This document shows, in pieces, positions 46,032 through 56,016 of a stretch of DNA of 64,000 nucleotides. A program made the translations under genes and the position numbers. Positions within the stretch are counted from its first letter, which is position 1. The number at the start of each line of letters is the position of its first letter. Location of the stretch: contig NZ_JNJB01000001.1 in assembly GCF_000701505.1 (NCBI RefSeq), positions 372,001 through 436,000 on the forward strand, given 5' to 3'. The notes beneath the pieces were generated by a model. It worked only from the letters and a program-made list of their open reading frames with translations, ran no database searches and had not been told where the DNA came from. The DNA comes from Dyadobacter crusticola DSM 16708. GTDB taxonomy: Bacteria > Bacteroidota > Bacteroidia > Cytophagales > Spirosomataceae.

Positions 46032-48422
46032 TTATTCGCTACGTAAACTTTTGACGGGGTTCATCAATGCGGCCCTGATACTCTGGTAGCTGATTGTCAG
46101 CAATGCAATTATGATTGACGCTGCGCCTGCCAGGGCAAATATAATCCAGCTGATTTCAATGCGGTATTGAAATTCCTGCAGCCATTTTTCCATTGCATAA
46201 TAGCCAATCGGAGAGGCAACTGCAGCGGATAACAGCACCAGAACTATAAAATCCGCTGATAACAGGGATACCACCGAGGCAATCGACGCACCCAGCACTT
46301 TTCTGATGCCGATCTCTTTGATCCTCCGCTCCGCCGTGAATGTGGCCAGACCGAATAATCCAAGACAGGAGATAAGCAATGCCGTAATAGTAAATGTGTT
46401 AAAAAGCGTTGCAGTCCGCTGCTCGTTCTTGTAGAGCATATCGTAAGACTCGTCGAGGAAAGTATACTTCATCGCGTAATCGGGAATGAACTCGTCCCAG
46501 ATCCGGTTTGCTGCCCGGATCGCCTCGGCATCTTTCCCGGGCTGCGCTTTTACATAAAGTGCAGATTGCCAGCCGCTGCTACGGAAAAGCACCAGGGGCT
46601 CGATCTTGTCGCGCAGACTTTTGAAATGAAAATCCTTCACTACTCCGATAATTACCCCTTTGTTACCCTGAAAATCAAACCGCTTTCCGATAACCGGCTG
46701 TTTCAAATTCAATTTTTTGACAGCAGTTTCATTCAAAATTACATTGCCCTGATCCGTTACACGATTTGCTTCAAACCAGCGGCCTTCGGCCAGTTTTAGA
46801 CCAAACATCTTTTGAAAATTATCCTCCACGACAATTTGCGCGACGGTAGGAGCAAAATCCTTCGGGCGCCCGTCCCAGTCATAAGAACCGGAGGTACTGC
46901 TATTGATCTGCACAATGCTCTGGCTGGCGATCGTCACGTCAGCAATACTGGACTCGGCAAGCAGCGTCGCCTTGACAGTGGCTGCATCAATTTTGGACTT
47001 CATTCCCCACGGAAGACTGAATGAAAATGTATGCGCGCGGTTATAGCCGAGCTCCTTGTTGCGGATATAATCCATTTGCTGCCTGACAACCAGCATTGCA
47101 ATCAGAAAAACAATGGCGACTGTAAATTGCACAACCACTAACCCTTTGCGAAAAGCTGCATTGCTGGTCCCAAGCACATTGGTACCACGGAGCGTGTCGA
47201 AAGGCTTGAACGAGGAAAGCAAAATGGAAGGATAAACGCCTGTCAGAACAATGGCGAGTAAAGTAGTTCCTAACAAGATCGTCCAAACTGCCGGGTTCGC
47301 AACGGAAAGCGTAAAAGTTTTGGAGGTAACTGAATTGAAAACAGGAAGCAGCAGGTAAATGCACAAAACAGACAGCAGCAATGCAATCACGCAGGTCATA
47401 ACTGATTCTGTCATAAACTGTCCGAAAAGATGTGCGTGCCTTGCGCCCAGCAATTTTTTCACTCCAACTTCCTTGGATCTCACACTGGCGCGTGCGGTAG
47501 TGAGGTTCACGTAATTGATACACGCCACCAGGATAATCACCACACCAAGCCCGAAGAATATGTAAATCGTCCTGCGGTCGCCATTGGTGTTGTTTGCATG
47601 CTGGATTTCATTATTAAAATGAACATCAGTCAGCATTTCCGCTTCAAGGGCTGTGTTAGTCGACGGCTTTCCGTCATCGTCTTTTTTGGATACTGAAATA
47701 ATCCCTGTCAGCTTCTTGCTCAACTTTTTAAGATCCGGCTTGTCTTTTAGTAAGATGAAGGTTTGAAAATTGAAGCTATTCCAGTTGTCATTGTTTTTAA
47801 GATTTCCAGGATCTGCCAGGTAAGCAGACATCGGGAGCATATAATCGAGCTGAAAACTGGAATTCGCGGGATTATTCCTGTAAACCGCCGCGACTGCGTA
47901 ATCAAGTGAGTCAATGCGAACTGTTTTTCCTACTGCGTCCGTTTGCCCGAACAGCTCCTCCGCCTTAGCCTCGGTCATCGCTATATTCCTCACGGCCGAT
48001 TTGAATGTCGCCGGAGAGCCCGCCACAAACTCGTAATCAAAAACTTCAAACCAGTTGGTGTCTACATAAGCCGCATTTTGCCCATTGATTTTTCGTTCTT
48101 CCACCCTGATCGGCAGATTACCTATGTAATTTTCGCGGGTCACCGCTTCAATTTCCGGCAGCGGTTTGATCTGCTCGGCCAGCGGCAGCGGCGTGGTAGC
48201 CCAATGCCAGGTTTCCTCCTTGCTCAGCGTCAGGTGTGTGATAATGCGGCTGATCCTGTCCGATTTTTGATGATAGCTGTCAAAGCTCAGCTCATTCTGG
48301 ACCCACAGCAAAATAAAAACACCCGCCACCATCCCACCAGTAAGCCCGATGACATTCAGCGAAGTAAAAAGCTTCGAACTATAAAGGTTACGAAACGCGA
48401 TTTTGAGTTGATTTTTAAGCAT
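46032..48422 (-). CDS. ABC permease 13
   Basis: This is a 796-residue permease with start MLKNQLKIAF. Loops are RSKEVGVKKLLGA, with lysine replacing the usual arginine, and RIKEIGIRKVLGAS. The second periplasmic domain has VVKDFHFKSLRDKIEP, the consensus form. The first domain lacks the usual VTGVxxDxP stretch and has VAAVYRNNPANSS instead. The end is NPVKSLRSE. Twenty bases separate it from permease 12. A heptamer-type hairpin fills the spacer to permease 14. Confidence 0.88.
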   Translation of the reverse strand: MLKNQLKIAFRNLYSSKLFTSLNVIGLTGGMVAGVFILLWVQNELSFDSYHQKSDRISRIITHLTLSKEETWHWATTPLPLAEQIKPLPEIEAVTRENYIGNLPIRVEERKINGQNAAYVDTNWFEVFDYEFVAGSPATFKSAVRNIAMTEAKAEELFGQTDAVGKTVRIDSLDYAVAAVYRNNPANSSFQLDYMLPMSAYLADPGNLKNNDNWNSFNFQTFILLKDKPDLKKLSKKLTGIISVSKKDDDGKPSTNTALEAEMLTDVHFNNEIQHANNTNGDRRTIYIFFGLGVVIILVACINYVNLTTARASVRSKEVGVKKLLGARHAHLFGQFMTESVMTCVIALLLSVLCIYLLLPVFNSVTSKTFTLSVANPAVWTILLGTTLLAIVLTGVYPSILLSSFKPFDTLRGTNVLGTSNAAFRKGLVVVQFTVAIVFLIAMLVVRQQMDYIRNKELGYNRAHTFSFSLPWGMKSKIDAATVKATLLAESSIADVTIASQSIVQINSSTSGSYDWDGRPKDFAPTVAQIVVEDNFQKMFGLKLAEGRWFEANRVTDQGNVILNETAVKKLNLKQPVIGKRFDFQGNKGVIIGVVKDFHFKSLRDKIEPLVLFRSSGWQSALYVKAQPGKDAEAIRAANRIWDEFIPDYAMKYTFLDESYDMLYKNEQRTATLFNTFTITALLISCLGLFGLATFTAERRIKEIGIRKVLGASIASVVSLLSADFIVLVLLSAAVASPIGYYAMEKWLQEFQYRIEISWIIFALAGAASIIIALLTISYQSIRAALMNPVKSLRSE

Positions 48423-48438
48423 AAGGGTAGGTTTTAAT

Positions 48439-48553
48439 GGCTTTCGGCTTTCGGCTGTCGGCTGTTAGCGTTTTAAGTTTTGGGTTTCCAGGTATATCGG
48501 AGCTAATAGCTAATGGCTAACGACTAATGGCTGATAGCCGACAGCCGACAGCC
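48439..48553. repeat. Heptamer-type hairpin between permeases 14 and 13
   Basis: A left arm made of TCGGCTT/TCGGCTG units (48439-48470) faces a right arm of TAATGGC and CCGACAG units (48502-48553). Together they form a long imperfect hairpin ending 7 bases from the stop of permease 14. Confidence 0.7.
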
Positions 48554-48560
48554 ACCTCCC

Positions 48561-50942
48561 TTAGTCCCTCCTCAAAGCCTTCACCGGGTTCATTGTTGCT
48601 GATTTGATACTTTGATAGCTGATTGTTAGCATTGCTACGATGATTGCCAGGATCGCGGCGGCGGCGAAATAGGTCCATGTAATTTCAATGCGATAAGGAA
48701 AGTCCCGCAACCACATTTCCGAAGCATAGTAAGAGACCGGCAGCGCCACGATAATGGAGATGAGCACCAGTTTTACAAAATCAATGGACAGCAAAGCAGT
48801 AATACTGGCAACCGAAGCGCCGAGCACTTTGCGGATGCCGATTTCCTTCACACGCGTTTCCGCATTGAAAGTAGCCAGACCGAACAAACCGATGCAGGAA
48901 ACGAAAATGGAAAGCAGGGCAGAAAGTGTGATCATTCCGCGCCATCTCGCCTCAGCTTCGTAGCGTTTATGATTGGTAACATCTTCAAAATTGTATTCAA
49001 ATGGCATAAACTGAACGTTTTTTCTGAAAACACGCTCAATCGCCGCAATGGTAGCGGGAATGTCTTTGGAGTCCAGCTTGGCGTAAAGTGTTTGCAGCCG
49101 GTAGTTTGGGTCCTGGGTTAAAAGCAGCGGCTTGATCGTGTCTTTTAAAGAGGCATAATGGTAGTCTCGAACTACACCGATCACTTTCATTTTCTGATTT
49201 TTCCATTCAAAATTCACTTCCTGACCAACCGGATCCTTCCAGCCGGCTTCTTTCACGAAAGCTTCATTGACGATCACCGAATTCTGCGGATCGGAAGGAA
49301 AACTGCTCGAAAAATTCCTGCCTTTCGTAACCGGTATTTTCAATGTTTTCAAAAAAGCATCATCTACCCCAATGTAACCAAAACTGATTTCTCCCTTACC
49401 GATTTTAGCGCCGGTACCATTGTAATTTCCATTAAAAGCAGCGACTTCGCTGACACCTGGAATGTTCCTCAGCTCCGATTTGATCACTTCCACTTTATCC
49501 GGACCTGCATCGCGGCCCAACGGGAAACTCAGGAGATTTTTGTCGTCGTAGCCAAGATCCTTATTCGTGAGGTATTTGAATTGGGAATAGATCACCAGCG
49601 TACCGATTACGAGACAAACCGAGACTGCAAACTGAAATACCACCAGGCCTTTTGTAAGATAATTCTTTCGCACGAGCTTCATCCGGCTATAAAGCGCTTC
49701 CGCCGGACTGAAACCAGACAAAACAAGTGCAGGGTACGATCCGGCAATCAGGCCGGTCAGAACGAACAATGCAAAGTAGCCCGCAACTAGGTAGAAATCC
49801 AGCAGGTAAGACAGCGAAAGCTGCTTATTGGAAAGCGCATTGAAAGTGGGTAGCAGGATCTGCGTCAGCAGCAGGGCCGCTGCAAATGCAATGAAAGAAA
49901 GCATGAAAGATTCGCCCAGGAACTGGTAAACAAGCTGTTTCCGCATTCCGCCGACAACTTTCCGAACTCCGATCTCCCGGGCACGGTTCAGAGACCTGGC
50001 TACAGTGAGGTTGATGAAGTTGATACAGGCGATCAGCAGAATGAAAACAGCGATTCCTGACAGGATATAAGAATAAACGGGGCTGCTGCCGTTGCTCAAA
50101 CCGTTTCGCACATCACTGATTTCACTTTCCAGGTGAATTTGTAAAAACGGTTGCAGGTCAAAAGAAATCCTTCGGTTAAAATCCTTGATCTTGCTGATTT
50201 CTTCGGCAGATTTAGCCGCAAACACCTCGTTCATTTTAGGTACAATCGACCTGAAATCTGCTTTCTCATGCAGCAGCACAAAAGTGTTCATGTAAAATCC
50301 CAGCCATTCACTATCCGTCCACCCGCGCGCTTCCTGAAACTTAAATGGAAGTACAGCTTCAAACTGAACGGAAGAATTCTCCGGGCATTTTTTAGCCACG
50401 CCCGACACCACAAAGGGCTCAAACTGCTCGCCAATTTTCAGCTGCATCGTCTTACCGATCGCATCTTTTGTGCCAAAATACTTTTCTGCCAGCTGCTCAC
50501 TCAAAACAATGGAGCTGATATCTGACAATACTGTTTCAGGATCACCATACAAGAGCGGCATTGAAAATATGGTGAAGAAGTTATTGTCTGCAAAGAGCAC
50601 ATTCTCGTTCATCAGGTTCTCCCCTTTCTTGACTACAAACGCATTGCTCTGCATTCTGACAATCTCCTTGATTTCCGAGATCTGTTCCTTGAAAGCCGGG
50701 CCGTGAACTGCATTGGTACTCCCGATAGTCCTCGTTTCCCGCTCATCGGCCATTGTTACCTTTACACGGTAAAGCTGGCTTTTATGCTCCTGAAACTGGT
50801 CAAAGCTGACTTCGTCCTTGGTATACAGCACGATCAACATACAGCAGGTAAGTCCCAGCGACAACCCGGCAATATTAATCCCCGAAAAAACCTTGTTCCT
50901 CGTCAGATTACGAATAGCGATTTTTAGATAATTTCTAAGCAT
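48561..50942 (-). CDS. ABC permease 14
   Basis: This is a 793-residue permease. The frame is open for 43 codons upstream, but that part runs through the purine/pyrimidine hairpin and gives low-complexity text, so the ATG at 50942 (MLRNYLKIAI) is taken. Loops are RAREIGVRKVVGG and RVKEIGIRKVLGAS; VVRDYHYASLKDTIKP lies in the second periplasmic domain. The tail is NPVKALRRD, a form otherwise resembled only by permease 5. It is transcribed in the block from the fusion protein gene. Confidence 0.88.
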   Translation of the reverse strand: MLRNYLKIAIRNLTRNKVFSGINIAGLSLGLTCCMLIVLYTKDEVSFDQFQEHKSQLYRVKVTMADERETRTIGSTNAVHGPAFKEQISEIKEIVRMQSNAFVVKKGENLMNENVLFADNNFFTIFSMPLLYGDPETVLSDISSIVLSEQLAEKYFGTKDAIGKTMQLKIGEQFEPFVVSGVAKKCPENSSVQFEAVLPFKFQEARGWTDSEWLGFYMNTFVLLHEKADFRSIVPKMNEVFAAKSAEEISKIKDFNRRISFDLQPFLQIHLESEISDVRNGLSNGSSPVYSYILSGIAVFILLIACINFINLTVARSLNRAREIGVRKVVGGMRKQLVYQFLGESFMLSFIAFAAALLLTQILLPTFNALSNKQLSLSYLLDFYLVAGYFALFVLTGLIAGSYPALVLSGFSPAEALYSRMKLVRKNYLTKGLVVFQFAVSVCLVIGTLVIYSQFKYLTNKDLGYDDKNLLSFPLGRDAGPDKVEVIKSELRNIPGVSEVAAFNGNYNGTGAKIGKGEISFGYIGVDDAFLKTLKIPVTKGRNFSSSFPSDPQNSVIVNEAFVKEAGWKDPVGQEVNFEWKNQKMKVIGVVRDYHYASLKDTIKPLLLTQDPNYRLQTLYAKLDSKDIPATIAAIERVFRKNVQFMPFEYNFEDVTNHKRYEAEARWRGMITLSALLSIFVSCIGLFGLATFNAETRVKEIGIRKVLGASVASITALLSIDFVKLVLISIIVALPVSYYASEMWLRDFPYRIEITWTYFAAAAILAIIVAMLTISYQSIKSATMNPVKALRRD

Positions 50943-50969
50943 ATTTTTTCGGGGGATAAAAGGGGGTGA

Positions 50970-51067
50970 TGGAGGAAAGGGAGGATGGACGAAGGGGAGG
51001 ATGGAAATTAAAAGAGCGTTATTATAAAATCCCTCCTCCCTTTCGTCCCTTTCCTCCCTTTCCTCCA
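50970..51067. repeat. Purine/pyrimidine hairpin repeat (copy 7)
   Basis: A purine arm (50970-51007) and a pyrimidine arm (51030-51067) around an A/T-rich loop fill the spacer between permeases 15 and 14. Confidence 0.75.
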
Positions 51068-53428
51068 TCATTCACTCTTCAACGACTTCACCGGGTTCAT
51101 TAATGCGGCTTTGATGGCTTGAAAACTTACGGTTACCAGGGCTATGATTAATGCGGCGATCCCTGCTACAAGGAAATACCACCATTCGAGATCAATGCGA
51201 TAGGCGTACTTTTCGAGCCAGGATTGCATGAAGTACCCGGCAATCGGAAACGCGATCAATGCGGCTATTCCCACGAGCTTGATAAAATCGGCCGACAACA
51301 TTCCGACCAGATTGCTTATGCTCGCACCCAGTACCTTGCGGACCCCGATTTCTTTCGTGCGCTGCTCAGCTGTGAATGCAGCCAGTCCAAATAGCCCGAG
51401 GCAGGAAATGAAAATGGCCAGGAATGCAAAGTAGTTGGAGAGTTTGCTGACTACATTTTCAGCTTTGTACTGATTGCCGAACTCCTCGTCGGCGAATTGG
51501 TATTTAAAGGGCAGCCCTGGATTATACTGCTTGAACAACTTCTCAATATTCCTGATCGCCAGGTCTGTTTGCCCGGCCCCCGTGCGTATCAATGCGACGC
51601 CCCATACTGATCTGGCCGGCTGTAAGTTGACGATCAGCGGCTCTATCGGAACGTGCAATGAACCCATATGGAAGTTCTTCATCAAACCGATGATCTTCCC
51701 TTTTTTGCCCCACATCGTCAGCTCCTTTCCGACCGGATCTTTATAGCCTATTTTGGCAGCGGCAGCTTCATTGATGAGGTAATTGAGTGAATCGGTACCA
51801 TAGTCGCGGCTGAAATCACGACCGTCGAGCAACTGAATGCCCATTGTTTTTACAAAATCATAACCCGCAGGATTTACACTGAACAGCAGTTGCTGGGTTG
51901 TGTCTTTACCCGGCCATGAAACGCCCATTGTCGAGCTTCCGATATCCAGCAAACTGGACTGTGCATGCGTGACGGACTTAATCCCGGGTTCATTTTCAAG
52001 TGCCTGCTTGAAGGATGTAAAATTCCCTTCCATTCCCTTCTCGATATCGGGAATATACAACAGGTTTTCCCTCGCAAAACCGAGGTTTTTGTTTTGTATA
52101 TAATCGATTTGCCGATAGATCACGATCATCGCGAGGATCAGGAGAATGGACAGGCCAAACTGGAACACCACCAATCCCTGACGGAAGTAAGTGGCGCTGG
52201 GCTTAAACTTCAATGCACCTTTGAGAATGGTAACCGGATTGAGCGACGACATAAAAATCGCAGGGTAGCTGCCTGCGACAATACCTGTAATGATTGTCAA
52301 TGCAAACAGAAGCAACCACAGGAATGGATTAAGGAAATCGAGCGCGAGTTTTTTCTCGGTCAGGTTGTTGAAGGCCGGGATCAGCAGCACGACGATCAGT
52401 AATGCAAAGAGCAGCGAGAGGAAAGTGATCAGGATTGATTCACCCATAAACTGACCAACGAGGCTGCTGCGATAGGCGCCCACAACTTTCCGGAGACCTA
52501 CTTCTTTGGCCCGTTTCACTGAGCGGGCGGTAGCGAGGTTCATGAAATTGATGCACGCAATTACGAGAATAAAAATCGCCACGATCGTGAACATCCTTAC
52601 ATACTCGATCCTGCCGCCGTTTTGCTTGCCCGCTTCCCATCTTGAATACAGATAGGATTTGCCGTAGTTAACCAAAAACAACTCCACATTACTATCCTTG
52701 TTTTTGGTTTTGATATAGTCTTTGATCTTGGCACTTACCCGCTCAGGATCTGCATTCCTGGCAAGCAGCACCACGCAGCGCGGACCATTGTTGCCCCATT
52801 CACTCGCCCACTTGTTTTGTTTCAGCCAGCGGTCGTAACTCATCAGGAAGTCAAACTTCATGGAAGCATAAGTCGGGATCTCTTTTAAAACACCGGTAAC
52901 AATCACATCATCCTTATTGTCGACGCGGATCGTCTTCCCCATCGGATCCTGGCCCTTGAAATACTTGTCAGCCAGCTTCCGAGATATTACGACGCCGTCG
53001 GGGCGTTTTAATGCCGTTTTCTTGTCGCCTTGTGAGAGTTCAAAAGAGAACATGTTGAGGAAATCACCCTGCACATATCTTCCTTTTTCATTGTCAAAAA
53101 CATCTTTGACCATCATCACCGGCTCTTCTTCCCAAAGTACCTGGCTAGCCATTTCAATCTCGGGTATATCCTTCACAATCGCTTCTGCAAGGACGCCGGG
53201 AGTAGCAGCAAAAGTGCTGATTGTACCAGAGTAAAACTGGTTTTCCATGATCGAAAAAAGGCGCTCGTCATTCGCATGAAAGCGGTCCATCTTCACTTCA
53301 TCCTGAACCCACAGCATAATTAGAAGGCTGCAACCCATTCCCAGCGCAAGTCCGAGAATGTTGATCAGGCTGAAAGTCTTGTTCTTCCACAAGTTCCGCC
53401 AGGCGATTTTCAGGTAGTTTTTTAGCAT
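51068..53428 (-). CDS. ABC permease 15
   Basis: This is a 786-residue permease that starts MLKNYLKIAW and is the shortest of the intact set. Loops are RAKEVGLRKVVGA and RTKEIGVRKVLGAS. The second periplasmic domain has LMKNFHMGSLHVPIEP. Before TM2 it has WEAGKQNGGRIEYVRMF, which links it to permease 8. The tail is NPVKSLKSE. It is flanked on both sides by purine/pyrimidine hairpins. Confidence 0.88.
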   Translation of the reverse strand: MLKNYLKIAWRNLWKNKTFSLINILGLALGMGCSLLIMLWVQDEVKMDRFHANDERLFSIMENQFYSGTISTFAATPGVLAEAIVKDIPEIEMASQVLWEEEPVMMVKDVFDNEKGRYVQGDFLNMFSFELSQGDKKTALKRPDGVVISRKLADKYFKGQDPMGKTIRVDNKDDVIVTGVLKEIPTYASMKFDFLMSYDRWLKQNKWASEWGNNGPRCVVLLARNADPERVSAKIKDYIKTKNKDSNVELFLVNYGKSYLYSRWEAGKQNGGRIEYVRMFTIVAIFILVIACINFMNLATARSVKRAKEVGLRKVVGAYRSSLVGQFMGESILITFLSLLFALLIVVLLIPAFNNLTEKKLALDFLNPFLWLLLFALTIITGIVAGSYPAIFMSSLNPVTILKGALKFKPSATYFRQGLVVFQFGLSILLILAMIVIYRQIDYIQNKNLGFARENLLYIPDIEKGMEGNFTSFKQALENEPGIKSVTHAQSSLLDIGSSTMGVSWPGKDTTQQLLFSVNPAGYDFVKTMGIQLLDGRDFSRDYGTDSLNYLINEAAAAKIGYKDPVGKELTMWGKKGKIIGLMKNFHMGSLHVPIEPLIVNLQPARSVWGVALIRTGAGQTDLAIRNIEKLFKQYNPGLPFKYQFADEEFGNQYKAENVVSKLSNYFAFLAIFISCLGLFGLAAFTAEQRTKEIGVRKVLGASISNLVGMLSADFIKLVGIAALIAFPIAGYFMQSWLEKYAYRIDLEWWYFLVAGIAALIIALVTVSFQAIKAALMNPVKSLKSE

Positions 53429-53455
53429 GGGATTTTGGGATTGTTAGTGATTTGG

Positions 53456-53574
53456 CAGGAAGGAGGAAAGGGAGGAAGGAGGAAAGGGAGGAAGGAGGAA
53501 GAAATATTTCAACTTGTATTGTCAGTCTGACAATGCCCCTTCCTCCCTTTCATCCCTTTCCTCCCTTTCTTCCT
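53456..53574. repeat. Purine/pyrimidine hairpin repeat (copy 8)
   Basis: A purine arm of repeated GGAGGAAAGG units (53456-53502) and a pyrimidine arm (53536-53574) enclose a loop that contains an 8-1-8 palindrome, ATTGTCAG-T-CTGACAAT (53518-53534). Confidence 0.75.
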
Positions 53575-56004
53575 CTATTCAGATTTCAACGACCTCACCG
53601 GGTTCATCAATGCTGCTTTTATACTTTGAAAACTTACGGTCAGCAATGCGATTACAATAGCTAATGCGCCGGCGCTGGCGAACATCCACCAGGATATGTC
53701 GATGTGGTAGGCAAAATCTTTCAGCCAGCTGTTCATTGCGTACCAGGCAACCGGACTTCCGATCAGGATGGAGAGGAGTACCAGTTTCAGGAAATCCTTG
53801 GATAACAGAGCAATAATGTTCGGTACGCTTGCACCAAGTACCTTTCGCACGCCGATTTCCTTGGTTCGTCTTTCAGCTGTATATGCAGACAAACCAAACA
53901 GTCCGAGGCAGCCTATGATAATGGAGATTACCGCAAAAGTGATAAAGATCTGGCCAACACGCTGCTCGCTGCGGTATTGGTTATCAAAATCTTCGTCTAA
54001 AAACCCGTAGTTAAAAGGCTGTCCGGGTGCCATTTCTTTCCAGAGGGATTCCACCCGGGCGATAGTCTGTTGGTAATTCCCTCCTTTAATACGCATTGCT
54101 ACCAGTCCGTTACTCGGCGCCAGTATCATACTTAACGCGCCGATGTTTTTCCGCAGCGACTCGTAATGGAAATCTTTTACTACACCCAGTATAGTATACG
54201 TCCGCCGCGTTCCGGCAGAATCCAGAACCAGATCGTATATCCGCTTTCCTACCGGATCTGCATAGCCGAGAATTTTGGCAGCTGCTTCATTGATAATGAT
54301 GCCGGAAGAATCGCTTGGAAAATCTTGCTGAAATGCACGACCTGATTTCATTTTCAGGTCAAGTGTTTTGATATAATCATAATCAACTGTCCAGCGCTGC
54401 ATGCTGATCCCTTTTTCCTGCTGCATCTCGCCTTCTGGAAAAAAGGTGTTGTCGGTACGGGCTGATGGAGTTGGTAAAAAGCTGGTGAGTGTGGCACTTT
54501 GAATATTCGGCAGCTGAGCCACTTCTTCCTTGAATGCACGGGCTTTTTTGTCAAGTGGATACGTGTTTTTAATAATCAAAACCTGGTCTTTCGTATAGCC
54601 CAGTGTTTTGGTTTGAATGAAATTCAGCTGGTTGTAAATGACTCCGGTACCGATGATCAGCATGACGGAGACCATAAACTGAAACACGACCAATGCATTG
54701 CGCAGGTATCCACCTCTTCCATTCTGATCCACCCCGCCGCGCAACACTTTCAATGGCGTAAATGCAGAGAGGAAGAATGCGGGATAGCTTCCCGCCAGTA
54801 TGCCGACTGCAACAGCGGTAAAAACAGCAACAACCCAGAACAAGACATTACCGAATGGAAAGCTGATCTGCTTGCTGGCGAGATTATTGAAAAACGGCAA
54901 TGCAACATAAGCGAGCACGAGTGCCAATGCAAGCGACAAAAGGCTAAGCAAAACTGCTTCTGTCAGAAACTGGCTCATCAAAAATGAACGTTTCGAGCCC
55001 AGCGCTTTTCTCACACCTACTTCCTTGGCCCGGTTTGACGAACGTGCCGTTGCCAGGTTCATGAAGTTTACGCACGCGATTGCCAAAAGAAAAATTGCAA
55101 CTATCCCAAAAATGTATACATACTGAATGTTACCATTTGCACTGATCTCGGCTTTACGATCCGAGCGCAGGTGAATGTCGGTCAGCGGCATGAGGCTGTA
55201 TTTGATACTACTCCCTGACTTCCGCATTTCACCTAGCGTAGCGCCCATGACCTGCTTCAACCAGCTACTCGTATATTTTTCAAGAATGGTATCAAAATTC
55301 TTTTCGAACTGTGCAGCTTTAACCCCTTTCCGCAGTTTGAGATAAGTCTGAAAGTTGTGACTACCCCAATTATCTTCCCTACTCTCCGGATAAGCGCTCA
55401 TCGATAGCAGCATATTCAGCGCCGACAAATGCGAGTGCTCCGGAATGTTTTTCATCACACCGGTCACGGTATAGGTGAGATTGTTATCAAGCACCAAAAT
55501 TTGCCCGATAGGATTCTGCGAGCCGATGTACTTTTTCGCTAAGCGCTCAGAGATCACCATCGTAAAAGGCTCCCTGAGTACACGTTTACGATCGCCTGCA
55601 ATGAGAGGTGTTGAGAATACGTCAAAAAAGGTGGAATCAGCATAACATACGACATCCTCTTTCAGACTTTCCGTAGCGTTTTTCCGGCGTACAAGAAAGC
55701 TCCCATCATCCCGCAGCCTCGTAACTGATTCCAGTTGCGGATAATCTTTGAGCATGGTGAATGCAAGCGGATCAGGCGCGACGGCCAATGACATATCTGC
55801 ACCCCCAAAACGGATATCCGAATTTACCCTGTAAATCCGGTCAGCGGCATCAAATGAGTCATCGTAGCTCAGCTCATCGATCACGTACAAAGTGATCAGC
55901 AGGCAGCTGGCCAGCCCGAGCGAGAGCCCGAAAATGTTTAGAAATGAGTAGAACTTGTGCTTTTGCAGGTTCCGCCAGGCTATTTTCAAATAGTTTTGAA
56001 GCAT
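53575..56004 (-). CDS. ABC permease 16
   Basis: This is an 809-residue permease with start MLQNYLKIAW, only 12 bp after the stop of the small secreted protein gene, so the two are co-transcribed. Loops are RAKEVGVRKALGS and RTKEIGVRKVLGAS. The second periplasmic domain has VVKDFHYESLRKNIGA. The first domain shows YADSTFFDVFSTPL and GSQNPIGQ, and a DIHLRSDRKAEISANGNI segment precedes TM2 as in permease 6. The tail is NPVRSLKSE. It is the first permease after the ATPase and fusion protein genes, so it is the best candidate for their original partner. Confidence 0.88.
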   Translation of the reverse strand: MLQNYLKIAWRNLQKHKFYSFLNIFGLSLGLASCLLITLYVIDELSYDDSFDAADRIYRVNSDIRFGGADMSLAVAPDPLAFTMLKDYPQLESVTRLRDDGSFLVRRKNATESLKEDVVCYADSTFFDVFSTPLIAGDRKRVLREPFTMVISERLAKKYIGSQNPIGQILVLDNNLTYTVTGVMKNIPEHSHLSALNMLLSMSAYPESREDNWGSHNFQTYLKLRKGVKAAQFEKNFDTILEKYTSSWLKQVMGATLGEMRKSGSSIKYSLMPLTDIHLRSDRKAEISANGNIQYVYIFGIVAIFLLAIACVNFMNLATARSSNRAKEVGVRKALGSKRSFLMSQFLTEAVLLSLLSLALALVLAYVALPFFNNLASKQISFPFGNVLFWVVAVFTAVAVGILAGSYPAFFLSAFTPLKVLRGGVDQNGRGGYLRNALVVFQFMVSVMLIIGTGVIYNQLNFIQTKTLGYTKDQVLIIKNTYPLDKKARAFKEEVAQLPNIQSATLTSFLPTPSARTDNTFFPEGEMQQEKGISMQRWTVDYDYIKTLDLKMKSGRAFQQDFPSDSSGIIINEAAAKILGYADPVGKRIYDLVLDSAGTRRTYTILGVVKDFHYESLRKNIGALSMILAPSNGLVAMRIKGGNYQQTIARVESLWKEMAPGQPFNYGFLDEDFDNQYRSEQRVGQIFITFAVISIIIGCLGLFGLSAYTAERRTKEIGVRKVLGASVPNIIALLSKDFLKLVLLSILIGSPVAWYAMNSWLKDFAYHIDISWWMFASAGALAIVIALLTVSFQSIKAALMNPVRSLKSE

Positions 56005-56016
56005 AATCTCGCCGGT

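Noticed and set aside
50943-51071. 43-residue N-terminal extension of permease 14
   Set aside because: It is encoded by the purine/pyrimidine hairpin, giving low-complexity charged and proline-rich text. The paralogues start at the MLRNYLKIA position.
12938-53574. Purine/pyrimidine hairpins as a CRISPR array or as ordinary terminators
   Set aside because: They are spread one per gene spacer over 40 kb with no spacer-repeat structure. Most lack a T run after the stem, and several sit inside what look like continuous operons.
8729-56004. The permease array as an insertion-sequence or transposon product
   Set aside because: No transposase, terminal inverted repeats or target duplications were seen. 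Divergence between most copies indicates old tandem duplication, with local conversion only between permeases 3 and 4.
8729-56004. Many long open frames on the plus strand opposite the permease genes
   Set aside because: They follow the codon phase of the permease genes on the other strand, have arginine/serine-rich translations and no family resemblance.
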